Assembly: GCA_934247875.1 (NCBI GenBank)
Contig: CAKQJZ010000003.1
Span: 1 to 52,957 of the forward strand
DNA length: 52,957 nt
Origin: an uncultured Spirochaetales bacterium
Lineage (GTDB): Bacteria > Spirochaetota > Spirochaetia > Sphaerochaetales > Sphaerochaetaceae
Direction: 5' to 3'
The position numbers and the translations under genes are program-made. This document shows, one piece after another, positions 14,235 through 22,559 of this stretch (the first letter of the stretch is position 1; every line of letters starts with the position of its first letter). The notes under the pieces were generated by a model. It had not been told where the DNA came from. It searched no databases and saw nothing but the letters and a program-made list of their open reading frames with translations.

Positions 14235-17114
14235 ATGGAAATCAAATGCAGAATCAATGGTGAACTTCTTACTCTTTCAGGAAATGAGACAGATAGACTC
14301 AGAGACGTGCTTTATAAAGCAGGTTACTATAGCGTCAGAGATAGTGACGACAGAGAAGGATTTGCAGGCTCAGACACAATCATATTCAATGGTACTTTGA
14401 AGTATTCAAACTTCATCCTTCTCTATCAAGCAGATGGTGCTGATATCAAAACAGCAGAGTCTCTTCTAGGAAAGGATCGTGAGCTCAATGCTGTTCAGAA
14501 GGGCATGGTCAAAGCTGGCGTTGTTCAGAGTGCTTACAATGCACCTGCTGCTGCGCTTATCCTGACTTGGCTTTTAGAGCATAATCCAGAGCCTAGCCGT
14601 GAAGACATTAAGAATGCGCTTTCTGGCATTTTCATCAGAGACGCAGGCTATGAGCACTACTACATGGCTATGGAGTTTGCTAAGGAATTCAGAGATAAAG
14701 GTGAGTCTCTTTCTAGCGCTGCTCCTTCATTCAGGGATGAACTGAAGTTCATTGGTAAGCCAATTGGAAAGATTGATGGTGCTGCTCTTGTATCAGGTGA
14801 ACCTGTATTCGTAGAAGATAAGGTTCAGCCTAATGCTTACACACTTCATGTGCTTCGTTCTCCTTTTGCTCATGCATATATCAAATCAATTGATACTAAA
14901 GAGGCAGAGAAGCTTGAAGGTGTTGCTGCTATAATCACAGCATTCAATTGTCCTGATGTTTACTATATGCAAGCAGGTCAGGGAAACCCTGAACCAAGCC
15001 CACATGATAGACGTCTTCTTAATAAAAAGGTACGTCATGTTGGTGACAGAGTTGCTGCAATTGTTGCAAGAAATGAAGAGATTGCTGATAAAGCTGCATC
15101 ACTCATTCATGTTGAATATGAGCCACTGGAGCCTGTATTCACAGTTGAAGAGGCTATGGCTGATGGTGCGCCTATCGTTCAGAATGGTATTGTTGAGTAT
15201 AGAGCTGGAGCTCCTTCAGATCTTGATGAGTACAATAAGAAGGGTGATCCACGGGATGGAAAGATTATCTATCAGTTCCCTCTGCATGCAGATAGCCACC
15301 ACAACATAGCAGCTGGCGCTCATGGCGGAATCGGAGATATCGAGAAGGGCTTTGCTGAAGCAGACGCTGTTGTAGATTCTACATACCAGACAAGCCAAGT
15401 TCAGTGCACACCACTTGAGCCTCATGTATGCTATGCGCATATCGAGGGTGGCAGATTGGTAATGAACTGCTCTACACAGGTTCCATACCATGTAAGACGC
15501 ATTGTCAGCTGGGTGTGCCAGATTCCTGAGAATAAGATTCACATCATCAAAGAACGTGTCGGCGGCGGCTATGGCTCTAAGCAGGATATTCTTGTTGAGG
15601 ATCTTGTAGGCTATTGCACATGGATTACAGGTAAGCCAATCTACTTCAGAAATACCAGAGCAGAAGAGTTCTATGCTAACTCTACTCGTCATCCAATGAG
15701 AGTCAGAGTAAAGATGGGCGGTAAGAAGGATGGCACTATAACAGCTATCTATATGGATGTAAGAGCTAATACAGGTCCTTATGGCAACCACTGCTTAACA
15801 GTTCCTATGAACGCATCTTCTAAGACTCTTCCTATCTTTGCTGTAGACAATATGTACTATGATCTTCTGACATATTACACGAATATCCCACCTACAGGTG
15901 CATACCAAGGCTATGGTGCTCCTAAGGGGTATTTCGGAATCATCTCAGCTCTCGGAGAACTTGCTGATAAACTTGGTATTGATCCAATGGTTATTGCTAA
16001 GAAGAACCTTGTTCATGAAGGCTATATGCTAGAGATCCTAAGAGGACTGGGCGAGGGTAGAGAAGGTGCTGTTGTGCCTGTTGGCTCTTGTGGTCTGGAA
16101 GAGGCTCTTGATAAAGGCGCTAAGATGATTGATTGGGGTAAAGAGGAAATCTCTGATGACCCTGATTGGAAGATTGGAAAAGGCTTTGCAATGATTCAGC
16201 AGGGCTCTGGTCTTCCTGGCCTTGATCACTCAAATGCTCAGGTCAAGCTCCAGAGTGATGGTACTTTCTTGGTATTGTCTGGCGGCGCAGATCTTGGCAC
16301 AGGCCTCGATACTATCTCTGCTAAGTGCGTTTCTGAAGTGCTGAAAGTACCTATGGAGAGAGTATCTGTAGTATCTGGTGACACAGATTCATGTCTCTTC
16401 GATACAGGTGCATATGCTTCAAGTGGTACTTACTTCTCAGGTAATGCATCACTTCTTGCTACAAAAGATCTTGAGAAGAAGATCATTGCTGAGGCATCAT
16501 TGCAAATGGAAGAGAAAGAAGAGGACCTTGAATGTGCATGGCCTGGCAAGGTTGTATCTAAAGCAAGCGGCAAAGAACTGCCATACTCAGTTCTGATTCA
16601 CACAGCGCTTTCTGGTACTGGCCGCGGACAGCTAATTGGCACTGCTTCTTTCACTACAAACAACTTTGCAGTCCCATATGGTGCTCACTTTGCTGAAGTT
16701 GCTGTAAATATCAAGACAGGAGAGATAAAAGTACGAAAGTTCTATGCACTTCAGGATGCAGGAACTCCTATCAATCCAGAAATCGCTCTATGTCAGATTT
16801 ATGGCGCAGCAATGAAGTCTATTGGCCATACTCTTTATGAGGATATGGTACTCGATAAGGATGGCGCATGCATCAATGCGAACTTCACAGATTACGGAAC
16901 TCCGATGATCGGTGAAGCTCCAGATGATTTCAAAGCTGTTCTTATTGATATCAACGATGAGTTTGGTCCATTTGGTGCTAAATCAATCTCTGAGATTGCT
17001 ACTAATGGCGCAGCTCCTGCAATTGCAATGGCTATTGCACGTGCAACAGGAGTATGGGTCAGATCCTGGCCAATCACATCAGAGAAGATACTGAAAGGAC
17101 TTGGAAAGATCTAA
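14235..17114 (+). CDS. xdhD: XdhD: molybdenum hydroxylase with degenerate Fe-S domain
   Basis: A 959-residue Mo-hydroxylase, close to E. coli XdhD in length. Residues 1-155 have the fold pattern of the [2Fe-2S] subunit, but all cluster cysteines are gone: GSDTIIFNG replaces CGACTV, VQSAYNAPAAAL replaces VQCGFCTPGM, and the CRCTGY position reads FIRDAGY. Residues 170-959 are the Mo-binding subunit: RVGGGYGSKQD near 443, GAYQGYGAPKG near 556, GADLGTGLDT near 685, and GPFGAKSISE near 911 with the probable catalytic glutamate. The ATG at 14235 is chosen over an in-frame TTG at 14220 because GAGGAGG lies between them. How electrons leave the Mo site without Fe-S clusters is unclear; a separate partner such as YgfK or the xdh Fe-S subunit may serve (inference). 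Confidence 0.92.
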   Translation: MEIKCRINGELLTLSGNETDRLRDVLYKAGYYSVRDSDDREGFAGSDTIIFNGTLKYSNFILLYQADGADIKTAESLLGKDRELNAVQKGMVKAGVVQSAYNAPAAALILTWLLEHNPEPSREDIKNALSGIFIRDAGYEHYYMAMEFAKEFRDKGESLSSAAPSFRDELKFIGKPIGKIDGAALVSGEPVFVEDKVQPNAYTLHVLRSPFAHAYIKSIDTKEAEKLEGVAAIITAFNCPDVYYMQAGQGNPEPSPHDRRLLNKKVRHVGDRVAAIVARNEEIADKAASLIHVEYEPLEPVFTVEEAMADGAPIVQNGIVEYRAGAPSDLDEYNKKGDPRDGKIIYQFPLHADSHHNIAAGAHGGIGDIEKGFAEADAVVDSTYQTSQVQCTPLEPHVCYAHIEGGRLVMNCSTQVPYHVRRIVSWVCQIPENKIHIIKERVGGGYGSKQDILVEDLVGYCTWITGKPIYFRNTRAEEFYANSTRHPMRVRVKMGGKKDGTITAIYMDVRANTGPYGNHCLTVPMNASSKTLPIFAVDNMYYDLLTYYTNIPPTGAYQGYGAPKGYFGIISALGELADKLGIDPMVIAKKNLVHEGYMLEILRGLGEGREGAVVPVGSCGLEEALDKGAKMIDWGKEEISDDPDWKIGKGFAMIQQGSGLPGLDHSNAQVKLQSDGTFLVLSGGADLGTGLDTISAKCVSEVLKVPMERVSVVSGDTDSCLFDTGAYASSGTYFSGNASLLATKDLEKKIIAEASLQMEEKEEDLECAWPGKVVSKASGKELPYSVLIHTALSGTGRGQLIGTASFTTNNFAVPYGAHFAEVAVNIKTGEIKVRKFYALQDAGTPINPEIALCQIYGAAMKSIGHTLYEDMVLDKDGACINANFTDYGTPMIGEAPDDFKAVLIDINDEFGPFGAKSISEIATNGAAPAIAMAIARATGVWVRSWPITSEKILKGLGKI

Positions 17115-17122
17115 CTATTCTT

Positions 17123-17149
17123 GGGCTGCTATTAACTCTGTAGCAGCCC
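17123..17149. terminator. Hairpin between xdhD and the convergent ATPase gene
   Basis: GGGCTGCTA (17123-17131) and TAGCAGCCC (17141-17149) form a perfect 9-bp stem with a 9-nt loop between two convergent genes. T-runs on both sides are weak, so it is a probable bidirectional or factor-assisted terminator. Confidence 0.7.
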
Positions 17150-17163
17150 ATGTTCTGTCTTAT

Positions 17164-18483
17164 TCAGATAAATAAAGCCATATAATGTGGCATTGTTATC
17201 TTAGAATTCTCAACTCCTATATTTCCATCAATAAGTTTTATTGAGTATTTAGGATTGAATTGTTTTATGAACTCATTAAGGGAAATGGTCTCTCCTCTTC
17301 TTGATTTGACTTCTATTGGAATAACAGAGCCATCTCTCTCGAATATGAACTCAATTTCCTGCATTCCTTCACCCTTTCGATAATAATTGAGCATCAGTCC
17401 TTTTTTATTCAGGATGTCGAAAATGAGATTTTCATATATTCCACCTTTAGCATGACCAGTGAGTGTATTATTCAAAAGCGCTTTCTGTGTTTCATATCCA
17501 AACATTGAAGCAATCATACCGATATCATTGCCATAGACTTTGAATTGATCTGGTATTTCATATGCTCTTAAAGGAATTTCAGGGAGCGTAACATTTCTTA
17601 ATAGACTTATTAGTCCTGCATCTTGAAGCCAATCAAGAGAGTTCTCATATTTTCTTGCATTTCCGCCTTTTGAGACTTCAGAAAATTTGAATTTAGTATT
17701 CTCTCGTGCAAGCTGTCTTGGCAAAGAGTATAAACATCCTCTAATTTTAGGTCTCTCAGAATTTGTAGCATATTGTGTTATGTCAGCATCATATGAATTG
17801 AAGATCTTTTGCTGTTCATCATGGACTATTTCTAGTGAATCAGTCTCAAGATACTTATTTACAACAGCAGGCATTCCTCCTACAACCATATACTCACGAA
17901 GCAGATTGCTGAACTCTGTATTAATAGCAGAAGGGATTTTTGTCTTATTATTATAGTATTGTCTCAGTGCTTCAATTGCCTCAGAAGTAATTCCTTTTGC
18001 CCAAAGAAACTCTTCTAAATCCAGACTATGCATATTGATTTCTTTCTCGTATCCAACTGGAATTGATATCTCTGAGAAAGTACTTTGATTGAGTTTTCTG
18101 TAGTTAATTCCTAAGAGGGAACCAGAGGCAATAACGTCTATTCTCTCATCCATAGCAAGGAATTTCAATGCAGTTCGTGCTTTTGGAGAACGTTGTATTT
18201 CATCTATGAAGAGAAGTGTATCTCCTTCGACTATCTTGGTATTGATATTGAAGAGAGGAAGTCTATTCAATATGGATTCTGAGTCAATATTGCCCTCAAA
18301 GATCTCTTCATACTCTGGGTTTCTAAACAAGTTAATATAAATATAGCTTTTGTAGTTTTCTCTTCCAAAATAATCGATAATGAATGTCTTGCCGATTTGT
18401 CTTGCACCATTTATCACAAGGCATTCTTTTGAATGTGAATTCTTCCAAAGCACGAGTTTTTCATAGATTTTTCGTTTAAGCAT
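17164..18483 (-). CDS. AAA family ATPase with DUF4143 domain
   Basis: A 439-residue protein of the widespread AAA_14/DUF4143 family. The N-terminal ATPase has a Walker A variant GARQIGKT near residue 28, Walker B LLFIDEIQRSP near 88, and a sensor region ASGSLLG. The C-terminal part is DUF4143, ending in an EIEFIFERDG...VIPIEVKSRRG strand pattern that resembles a PD-(D/E)XK core. Function in bacteria is unknown; such genes are patchily distributed and often duplicated. The start at 18483 is supported by AGAGGA 5-6 nt upstream; an earlier in-frame ATG at 18513 falls inside the upstream repeat. It interrupts the purine/selenium island between xdhD and the XdhC-like gene, on the opposite strand, which suggests insertion. 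Confidence 0.88.
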   Translation of the reverse strand: MLKRKIYEKLVLWKNSHSKECLVINGARQIGKTFIIDYFGRENYKSYIYINLFRNPEYEEIFEGNIDSESILNRLPLFNINTKIVEGDTLLFIDEIQRSPKARTALKFLAMDERIDVIASGSLLGINYRKLNQSTFSEISIPVGYEKEINMHSLDLEEFLWAKGITSEAIEALRQYYNNKTKIPSAINTEFSNLLREYMVVGGMPAVVNKYLETDSLEIVHDEQQKIFNSYDADITQYATNSERPKIRGCLYSLPRQLARENTKFKFSEVSKGGNARKYENSLDWLQDAGLISLLRNVTLPEIPLRAYEIPDQFKVYGNDIGMIASMFGYETQKALLNNTLTGHAKGGIYENLIFDILNKKGLMLNYYRKGEGMQEIEFIFERDGSVIPIEVKSRRGETISLNEFIKQFNPKYSIKLIDGNIGVENSKITMPHYMALFI

Positions 18484-18501
18484 ATAAATCCTCTTTCTAT
18501 A

Positions 18502-18530
18502 AATATGCATCATTTTGGACTATATGTCTA
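18502..18530 (-). promoter_or_regulatory. Probable promoter of the DUF4143 ATPase, built around a repeat unit
   Basis: Minus strand: TAGACA (18530-18525), 17-nt spacer, CATATT (18507-18502). The spacer is most of the proximal repeat core, so anything that binds the repeat would sit on the promoter. Confidence 0.4.
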
Positions 18531-18620
18531 ATGAAAATGCATAAATTTGGACTATATGTCATTGTGAAATGCATCATTTTGGACTATACCCAAGCTGAAT
18601 ATGCATCGTTTTGGACTATG
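18505..18620 (-). repeat. Four-unit tandem array with exact 32-bp period upstream of the DUF4143 ATPase
   Basis: Cores start at 18505, 18537, 18569 and 18601, exactly 32 bp apart. On the minus strand the core is TATAGTCCAAAATGATGCAT, 20 bp, with few substitutions: unit 2 reads AATTTATG and unit 4 starts CATAG and has ACGATG. The 12-bp linkers differ. 32 bp is about three helical turns, so all cores face the same side of DNA. The array ends 21 nt before the ATPase ATG, and the fourth core also abuts the lipoprotein promoter region on the other side. Confidence 0.9.
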
Positions 18621-18676
18621 TTGGGGTTTTTGATTTTCTCTTTTTTTTCTGTTTTATACGTGGTAGTCTTCAAGTT

Positions 18677-19351
18677 ATGAAAAGAAGATATATGCTTTAT
18701 GTTGCTTTGGCTCTCGTTTTATCGCTTCTTGTTGCATCTTGCTCTAGTGGTATATTTGCAGAAGATGTAGATTCTGATCTCTTAGTTGGCAAGTGGTATT
18801 CAGCTACTAGCGATAGAAGTGGAACTTCTCTAGAGCTTAGAGAAGATGGAAAGTATATATATGAAGAGATTTCACTTGGAAAAGTTGAGGAATCAGCAAG
18901 TGGCAGATGGAGTGTCAAGGGTAAAGTACTTCATCTCTGGGATTTGCTTGATGATGCACCTTCTGCTGTTACAGATACTTTCTCATTTGATTTCACTACA
19001 ACAGATGAAGGAGAGAGAGCATTGAAGCTTCAGGTTACTCTTCTGAAAAAGAAGATATTTGTTTCTCTCGACGGAGAGAAAGCAGAGGAAGCAGAAGCAG
19101 TTTCTGAATCAGTTAACCTCGACGGAATCTACAAAAGCGGAGACATCACAGCAGTTGTGAAGGGTGAAAGCATAGTAGTTCTTAATGGCAATAGCGCATT
19201 AGAAGGCACTATAAGTGATATAAAAGAGAGCTCTTTCAAGCTCGAGCTCTCAGGTACTGTTTCTACTTACTTATATTTGAAAGGAGAGAATTCTATAGCT
19301 CTTATCTCATCAGATAATCCATCAGAGAAGATAGAGCTTGTTATTCTCTAA
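18677..19351 (+). CDS. Putative lipoprotein with lipocalin-like domain
   Basis: A 224-residue exported protein. The N-terminus MKRRYMLYVALALVLSLLVASC is a type II signal peptide with lipobox LVASC, so Cys20 is the likely lipidated residue. The next section (LLVGKWYSATSDR...LELREDGKYIYEE, about 36-75) has the GxW and repeated hairpin pattern of small lipocalin-like domains, and a weaker second copy may start near residue 145 (LDGIYKSGDITAVVKGES). Function unknown; it is presumably anchored in the inner or outer membrane. The ATG at 18677 was chosen because the signal peptide begins there; no Shine-Dalgarno is seen. Its stop overlaps the stop of the convergent XdhC-like gene by 4 nt. It is not obviously part of selenium metabolism. 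Confidence 0.75.
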   Translation: MKRRYMLYVALALVLSLLVASCSSGIFAEDVDSDLLVGKWYSATSDRSGTSLELREDGKYIYEEISLGKVEESASGRWSVKGKVLHLWDLLDDAPSAVTDTFSFDFTTTDEGERALKLQVTLLKKKIFVSLDGEKAEEAEAVSESVNLDGIYKSGDITAVVKGESIVVLNGNSALEGTISDIKESSFKLELSGTVSTYLYLKGENSIALISSDNPSEKIELVIL

Positions 19352-20280
19352 CGCATTGAAAAGAGCAGTGTCACATCCCCGCCGCAGATCATTCCAAGGT
19401 CGCCTGATGGATTTAATGCGTAGTGCTTTACGAGTGGCACGCTCTCATTTCCTTTGATTATTTGCCTCGCTTCTTCTATAGCAACGCGCTCTATTGCACC
19501 TCCTCCTATAGTGCCAAATAGCTTTCCGCTCTTTGTAACCATCAGCTCAGAACCAATTGCTCTTGGTGCAGATCCTTTCTTTTCAACTATTCTTATCGCA
19601 ACGCCTTCTTCATCCTTTACGCTATCAAGATAGTCAGGTGAAAGCGTAATCATATTCTTATCACTTCTGTAGATGCTTATGATTTCAGCTATTATTGATA
19701 CTGCTATCTCTTCTGGTGTAACTGCTCCGATTTTGAGTCCAATAGGTGAGTAGACTGATGAGAGTAGATTCTCATCAAAACCTTCATTTTTGAGGCTATC
19801 AAGAGTTGCTTTCACTTTGCCTTTGCTTCCAATCATTCCTCTGTATGAAGCGCTATGCAAAAGAGTATATCTGAGTGCATCTTTATCATATTTATGGCCG
19901 TGAGTGAAAATCAGATAGTATGGTCTGAAGAAATTGAATTCGCTTTTGAAGATCTCTTCATATGGCATTACTATGCGTCTTGCGTGTGGAAATCTCTCTT
20001 CATTAAGCAGCTCTTCTCTCTCATCAAGCACAGTTACAGAGAAGCCTAGCATATGAGAAAGGTCGTAAACTGCCTTTCCGACATGTCCTGCTCCAAAGAG
20101 CACAAGCTCTGGCTCTGGCTTTATAGTCTCAGTCAAATCTGGGCTTATTGGCTCATCTGATGTTTTATATATGCACTCTCCATTTTGATAAAGTGCTTCT
20201 CTTCCTGTTGTGAACTCTGTCTCTCTTCTTACATCATCTTTTTTAAGAGCTTCTATCAATGTGGGAATATAGCTATTCAT
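19348..20280 (-). CDS. XdhC/CoxI-family Mo-hydroxylase maturation protein with reversed domain order
   Basis: A 310-residue member of the XdhC/CoxI family, which loads sulfur (or here possibly selenium) onto the Mo cofactor before insertion. The Rossmann domain comes first: ELVLFGAGHVGKAV near residue 58, FTHGHKYD near 127, MIGSKGK and APIG-like SPIGLKIGAVTPEEIAVSI near 183. The XdhC_CoxI motif follows at the C-terminus: KKGSAPRAIGSELMVTKSG and GTIGGGAIE (about 240-270). Classical XdhC has the opposite order. Its start overlaps the end of the desulfurase-like gene by 8 nt, so the two are translated together and likely cooperate, the desulfurase giving persulfide or selenide. It is divergent from yedE-selD. 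Confidence 0.82.
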   Translation of the reverse strand: MNSYIPTLIEALKKDDVRRETEFTTGREALYQNGECIYKTSDEPISPDLTETIKPEPELVLFGAGHVGKAVYDLSHMLGFSVTVLDEREELLNEERFPHARRIVMPYEEIFKSEFNFFRPYYLIFTHGHKYDKDALRYTLLHSASYRGMIGSKGKVKATLDSLKNEGFDENLLSSVYSPIGLKIGAVTPEEIAVSIIAEIISIYRSDKNMITLSPDYLDSVKDEEGVAIRIVEKKGSAPRAIGSELMVTKSGKLFGTIGGGAIERVAIEEARQIIKGNESVPLVKHYALNPSGDLGMICGGDVTLLFSMR

Positions 20281-21388
20281 TCAGTATCTCCTCCAATGCT
20301 TTAAGTGTCATCTCTACTTCTTCTTTTGTTGTGAATGGACCAGGTGAGAGCCTCAGTGTTCCTCTTGGGTAAGTTGAGAGCGCTTTATGAGCTTCAACTG
20401 CGCAGTGAAGTCCTACTCTTGTCTCAATGCCATAACGCTCAAAGAGAAGTGCTGCGACTTCAGCTTCATCCATCTCTGTCGTTATCGATATCACGCTGGT
20501 TCGTTTTTTATTGAGGCCTGGGCCATGTATAGTGACTTTCCTGTTGCGCTCAAGGCCTGTATATAATTCTTCGAACCTTGCTTTTTCATTGGCTTCAAGT
20601 TCATCACTATGTGCACTCTTGTATTCAAGTGCTGCTTTGAGTCCTAAAAGACCTGGAATATTCTCAGTTCCAGGAGAGAGTCTATCTGGAAGTGTTGTTG
20701 GGACATCTATTCTGTCGCTTTGGCTTCCTGTTCCTCCTGTGATTAACGGATCTATTTCAAAGGCAAGGTTACGCTTTAGGATAAGGCCTCCAGTTCCCAT
20801 AGGCCCTAGAAGGCTTTTATGTCCTGTGAAGCATATGCCAGATGCGCCTAATTTACCGAGGTCAGCTTTGTATTGCGCTGCATCAATGAAGAATAGCAGC
20901 TTATTCTTATGCGCAATCTCTGCAAGCGGCGCTAAATCCATTATTGCGCCAGATACATTGCTTGCAGCTGTTGAGAATATTGCTTTTGCATCTTTGGGAA
21001 TATCGGCATTCTTATAGTCTATGTAGCCATCTTCTGTGCACGGAAGTCTTATTGGCTTTGCTCCGATTTGCATTAAAGGCCTCATTACTGCGTTATGCTC
21101 AAAAGAAGATATTATGACTTTGTCTCCGCTTTTCAAAAAACCTTTGATTGCCCAGTTTATAGCTTCTGTCACATTTCTTGTAAATGCAATTGCATCTCTA
21201 TCTTCAGAGCCATAGTATGTGCATAGCAAAGCTCTGAGGTCGTCGATTTCTGTAGCTGCTTCAAAGGCTCTTTCGCTCTCTGTTCGTGATAGATTTATCG
21301 AGTTGTCAATTGCTGCTTTTACTCGCTCTGAAACTACAGGTGGTTTCGGATATGAGGTTGCAGCATTGTCCATATAGATTCTTCGCAT
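20273..21388 (-). CDS. Class V aminotransferase: cysteine desulfurase/selenocysteine lyase-like
   Basis: A 371-residue PLP enzyme of the NifS/CsdB group. It starts with IYMDNAATSYPKP, has the aspartate-histidine region FIDAAQYKADL, the PLP lysine in FTGHKSLLGPMGTGG (about 183), and a C-terminal active-site cysteine in GLHCAVEAH (about 337). Such enzymes remove sulfur from cysteine or selenium from selenocysteine; SDMH clusters regularly include one. Here it probably supplies chalcogen to the XdhC-like protein it overlaps. There is no Shine-Dalgarno: a TAAACT -10 lies exactly 6 nt before the ATG, so a leaderless start is predicted. The family is certain; sulfur versus selenium preference is not. 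Confidence 0.88.
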   Translation of the reverse strand: MRRIYMDNAATSYPKPPVVSERVKAAIDNSINLSRTESERAFEAATEIDDLRALLCTYYGSEDRDAIAFTRNVTEAINWAIKGFLKSGDKVIISSFEHNAVMRPLMQIGAKPIRLPCTEDGYIDYKNADIPKDAKAIFSTAASNVSGAIMDLAPLAEIAHKNKLLFFIDAAQYKADLGKLGASGICFTGHKSLLGPMGTGGLILKRNLAFEIDPLITGGTGSQSDRIDVPTTLPDRLSPGTENIPGLLGLKAALEYKSAHSDELEANEKARFEELYTGLERNRKVTIHGPGLNKKRTSVISITTEMDEAEVAALLFERYGIETRVGLHCAVEAHKALSTYPRGTLRLSPGPFTTKEEVEMTLKALEEILNE

Positions 21389-21394
21389 ATGAAT

Positions 21395-21452
21395 AGTTTA
21401 TCAAAGTGAAGGCAAATTATCCATTGTATTTGATAAAAGTGAATGGTAGCAT
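21395..21452. promoter_or_regulatory. Divergent promoter region of the desulfurase-like gene and yedE, with inverted repeat
   Basis: Minus promoter: TAAACT (21400-21395), 6 nt before the ATG at 21388. Plus promoter: TTGTAT (21424-21429), 17 nt, extended -10 TGGTAGCAT (hexamer 21447-21452). A perfect 9-bp inverted repeat TTTATCAAA (21397-21405) / TTTGATAAA (21429-21437), 23 bp apart, overlaps both and could be a shared operator. Confidence 0.5.
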
Positions 21453-21470
21453 AGATAGCAGAGGGTAATT

Positions 21471-22559
21471 ATGAAACTTGATAAAGAGAAATCCTGGATT
21501 ATAGGATCTGGGCTTTTAATTGGCTTAGTGGCTGTGATTCTGACACTATGTGGCAATCCTAAGAACATGGGGTTCTGTATCGCTTGCTTCCTTCGTGATA
21601 CTGCAGGTGGTCTTCATTTGCATACTGCAGCTGTGGTTGAGTATATAAGACCTGAAGTAATCGGTATCGTGCTTGGTTCATTTGTACTGAGCATTCTCAC
21701 AAAGAACTTCAGAGCTCGTGGTGGTTCTGCGCCTGTTACCAGATTCGTTCTTGGCTTTATGGTAATGATCGGAGCTCTTGTTTTCTTAGGCTGTCCGTTC
21801 CGCCTTATTCTTCGCTTGGCAGGAGGAGACGCTAACGCAATTATCGGTCTTATTGGCTTTATTGCAGGTATCGGCATTGGCTGCATATTCCTTGCAAATG
21901 GATTCTCTCTTGGCAGAAGCAAAACAGAGAAGAGCAGTGAAGGTGTAGTATTTCCATCGCTCACTATTCTCTTATTGATTGTTTTCCTGGCATTTCCATC
22001 ACTGTTCTTATTCAGTGAGAAGGGGCCAGGCAGCATGCATGCGCCTATTGCACTCTCACTTGCTATGGGGCTTTTGGTTGGTGCTATTGCAGAGCGCACC
22101 AGATTCTGCATGGTCGGTGGAATAAGAGATAGCATTCTTATTAAGGATTTCACATTGCTTTTGGGCTTTGTCGGAGTATTTGCTGGCGCATTGATTCTCA
22201 ATATTGCTACAAAGAACTTCCATTTTGGTTTTGCGAACCAGCCTATTGCTCATTCTCAGCATATTTGGAACTTCTTGGGCATGGTTGTCGTAGGGCTTGG
22301 TTCAGCACTTTTAGGTGGCTGTCCACTAAGACAGCTTGTAATGGCTGGCGAAGGCTCAAGTGACAGTGCTGTTGCAGTATTTGGCATGATTATTGGCGCT
22401 GCATTTGCTCATAACTTCGGCCTTGCAAGTGCTGCTCAGTCTGCAACAAGTGCAGGTGGTCCACCAATTAAAGGCAAAGTTGCTGTTATTCTTTGCATAA
22501 TCATTCTTCTCGCTATAGGCAGCGTGAATACATTCTTGAAGAAAGGAGAGAACAGATAA
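21471..22559 (+). CDS. yedE: YedE-family putative selenium transporter
   Basis: A 362-residue integral membrane protein with about nine to ten hydrophobic helices. It has the paired YeeE/YedE motifs: MGFCIACFLRDTAGG (about 31-45) and GCPFRLILRLAGGDANA (about 108) in the first half, ERTRFCMVGGIRDS (about 208) and GGCPLRQLVMAGEGSSDS (about 283) in the second. These conserved cysteine-containing loops line the substrate path in YeeE-like thiosulfate channels. The YedE branch co-occurs with SDMH genes and is assumed to import a selenium species, though the form is unproven. AGAGGG lies 8 nt before the ATG. Its stop overlaps the yedF start (TAATG), giving an operon yedE-yedF-DUF3343-selD. Confidence 0.92.
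   Translation: MKLDKEKSWIIGSGLLIGLVAVILTLCGNPKNMGFCIACFLRDTAGGLHLHTAAVVEYIRPEVIGIVLGSFVLSILTKNFRARGGSAPVTRFVLGFMVMIGALVFLGCPFRLILRLAGGDANAIIGLIGFIAGIGIGCIFLANGFSLGRSKTEKSSEGVVFPSLTILLLIVFLAFPSLFLFSEKGPGSMHAPIALSLAMGLLVGAIAERTRFCMVGGIRDSILIKDFTLLLGFVGVFAGALILNIATKNFHFGFANQPIAHSQHIWNFLGMVVVGLGSALLGGCPLRQLVMAGEGSSDSAVAVFGMIIGAAFAHNFGLASAAQSATSAGGPPIKGKVAVILCIIILLAIGSVNTFLKKGENR

Noticed and set aside
15216..15791. Antisense open frame opposite xdhD
   Set aside because: It lies fully inside xdhD and has no recognisable domain or ribosome binding site.
18505..18620. CRISPR array
   Set aside because: Linkers are only 12 bp and there are no cas genes. The period and placement fit operators or iterons better.
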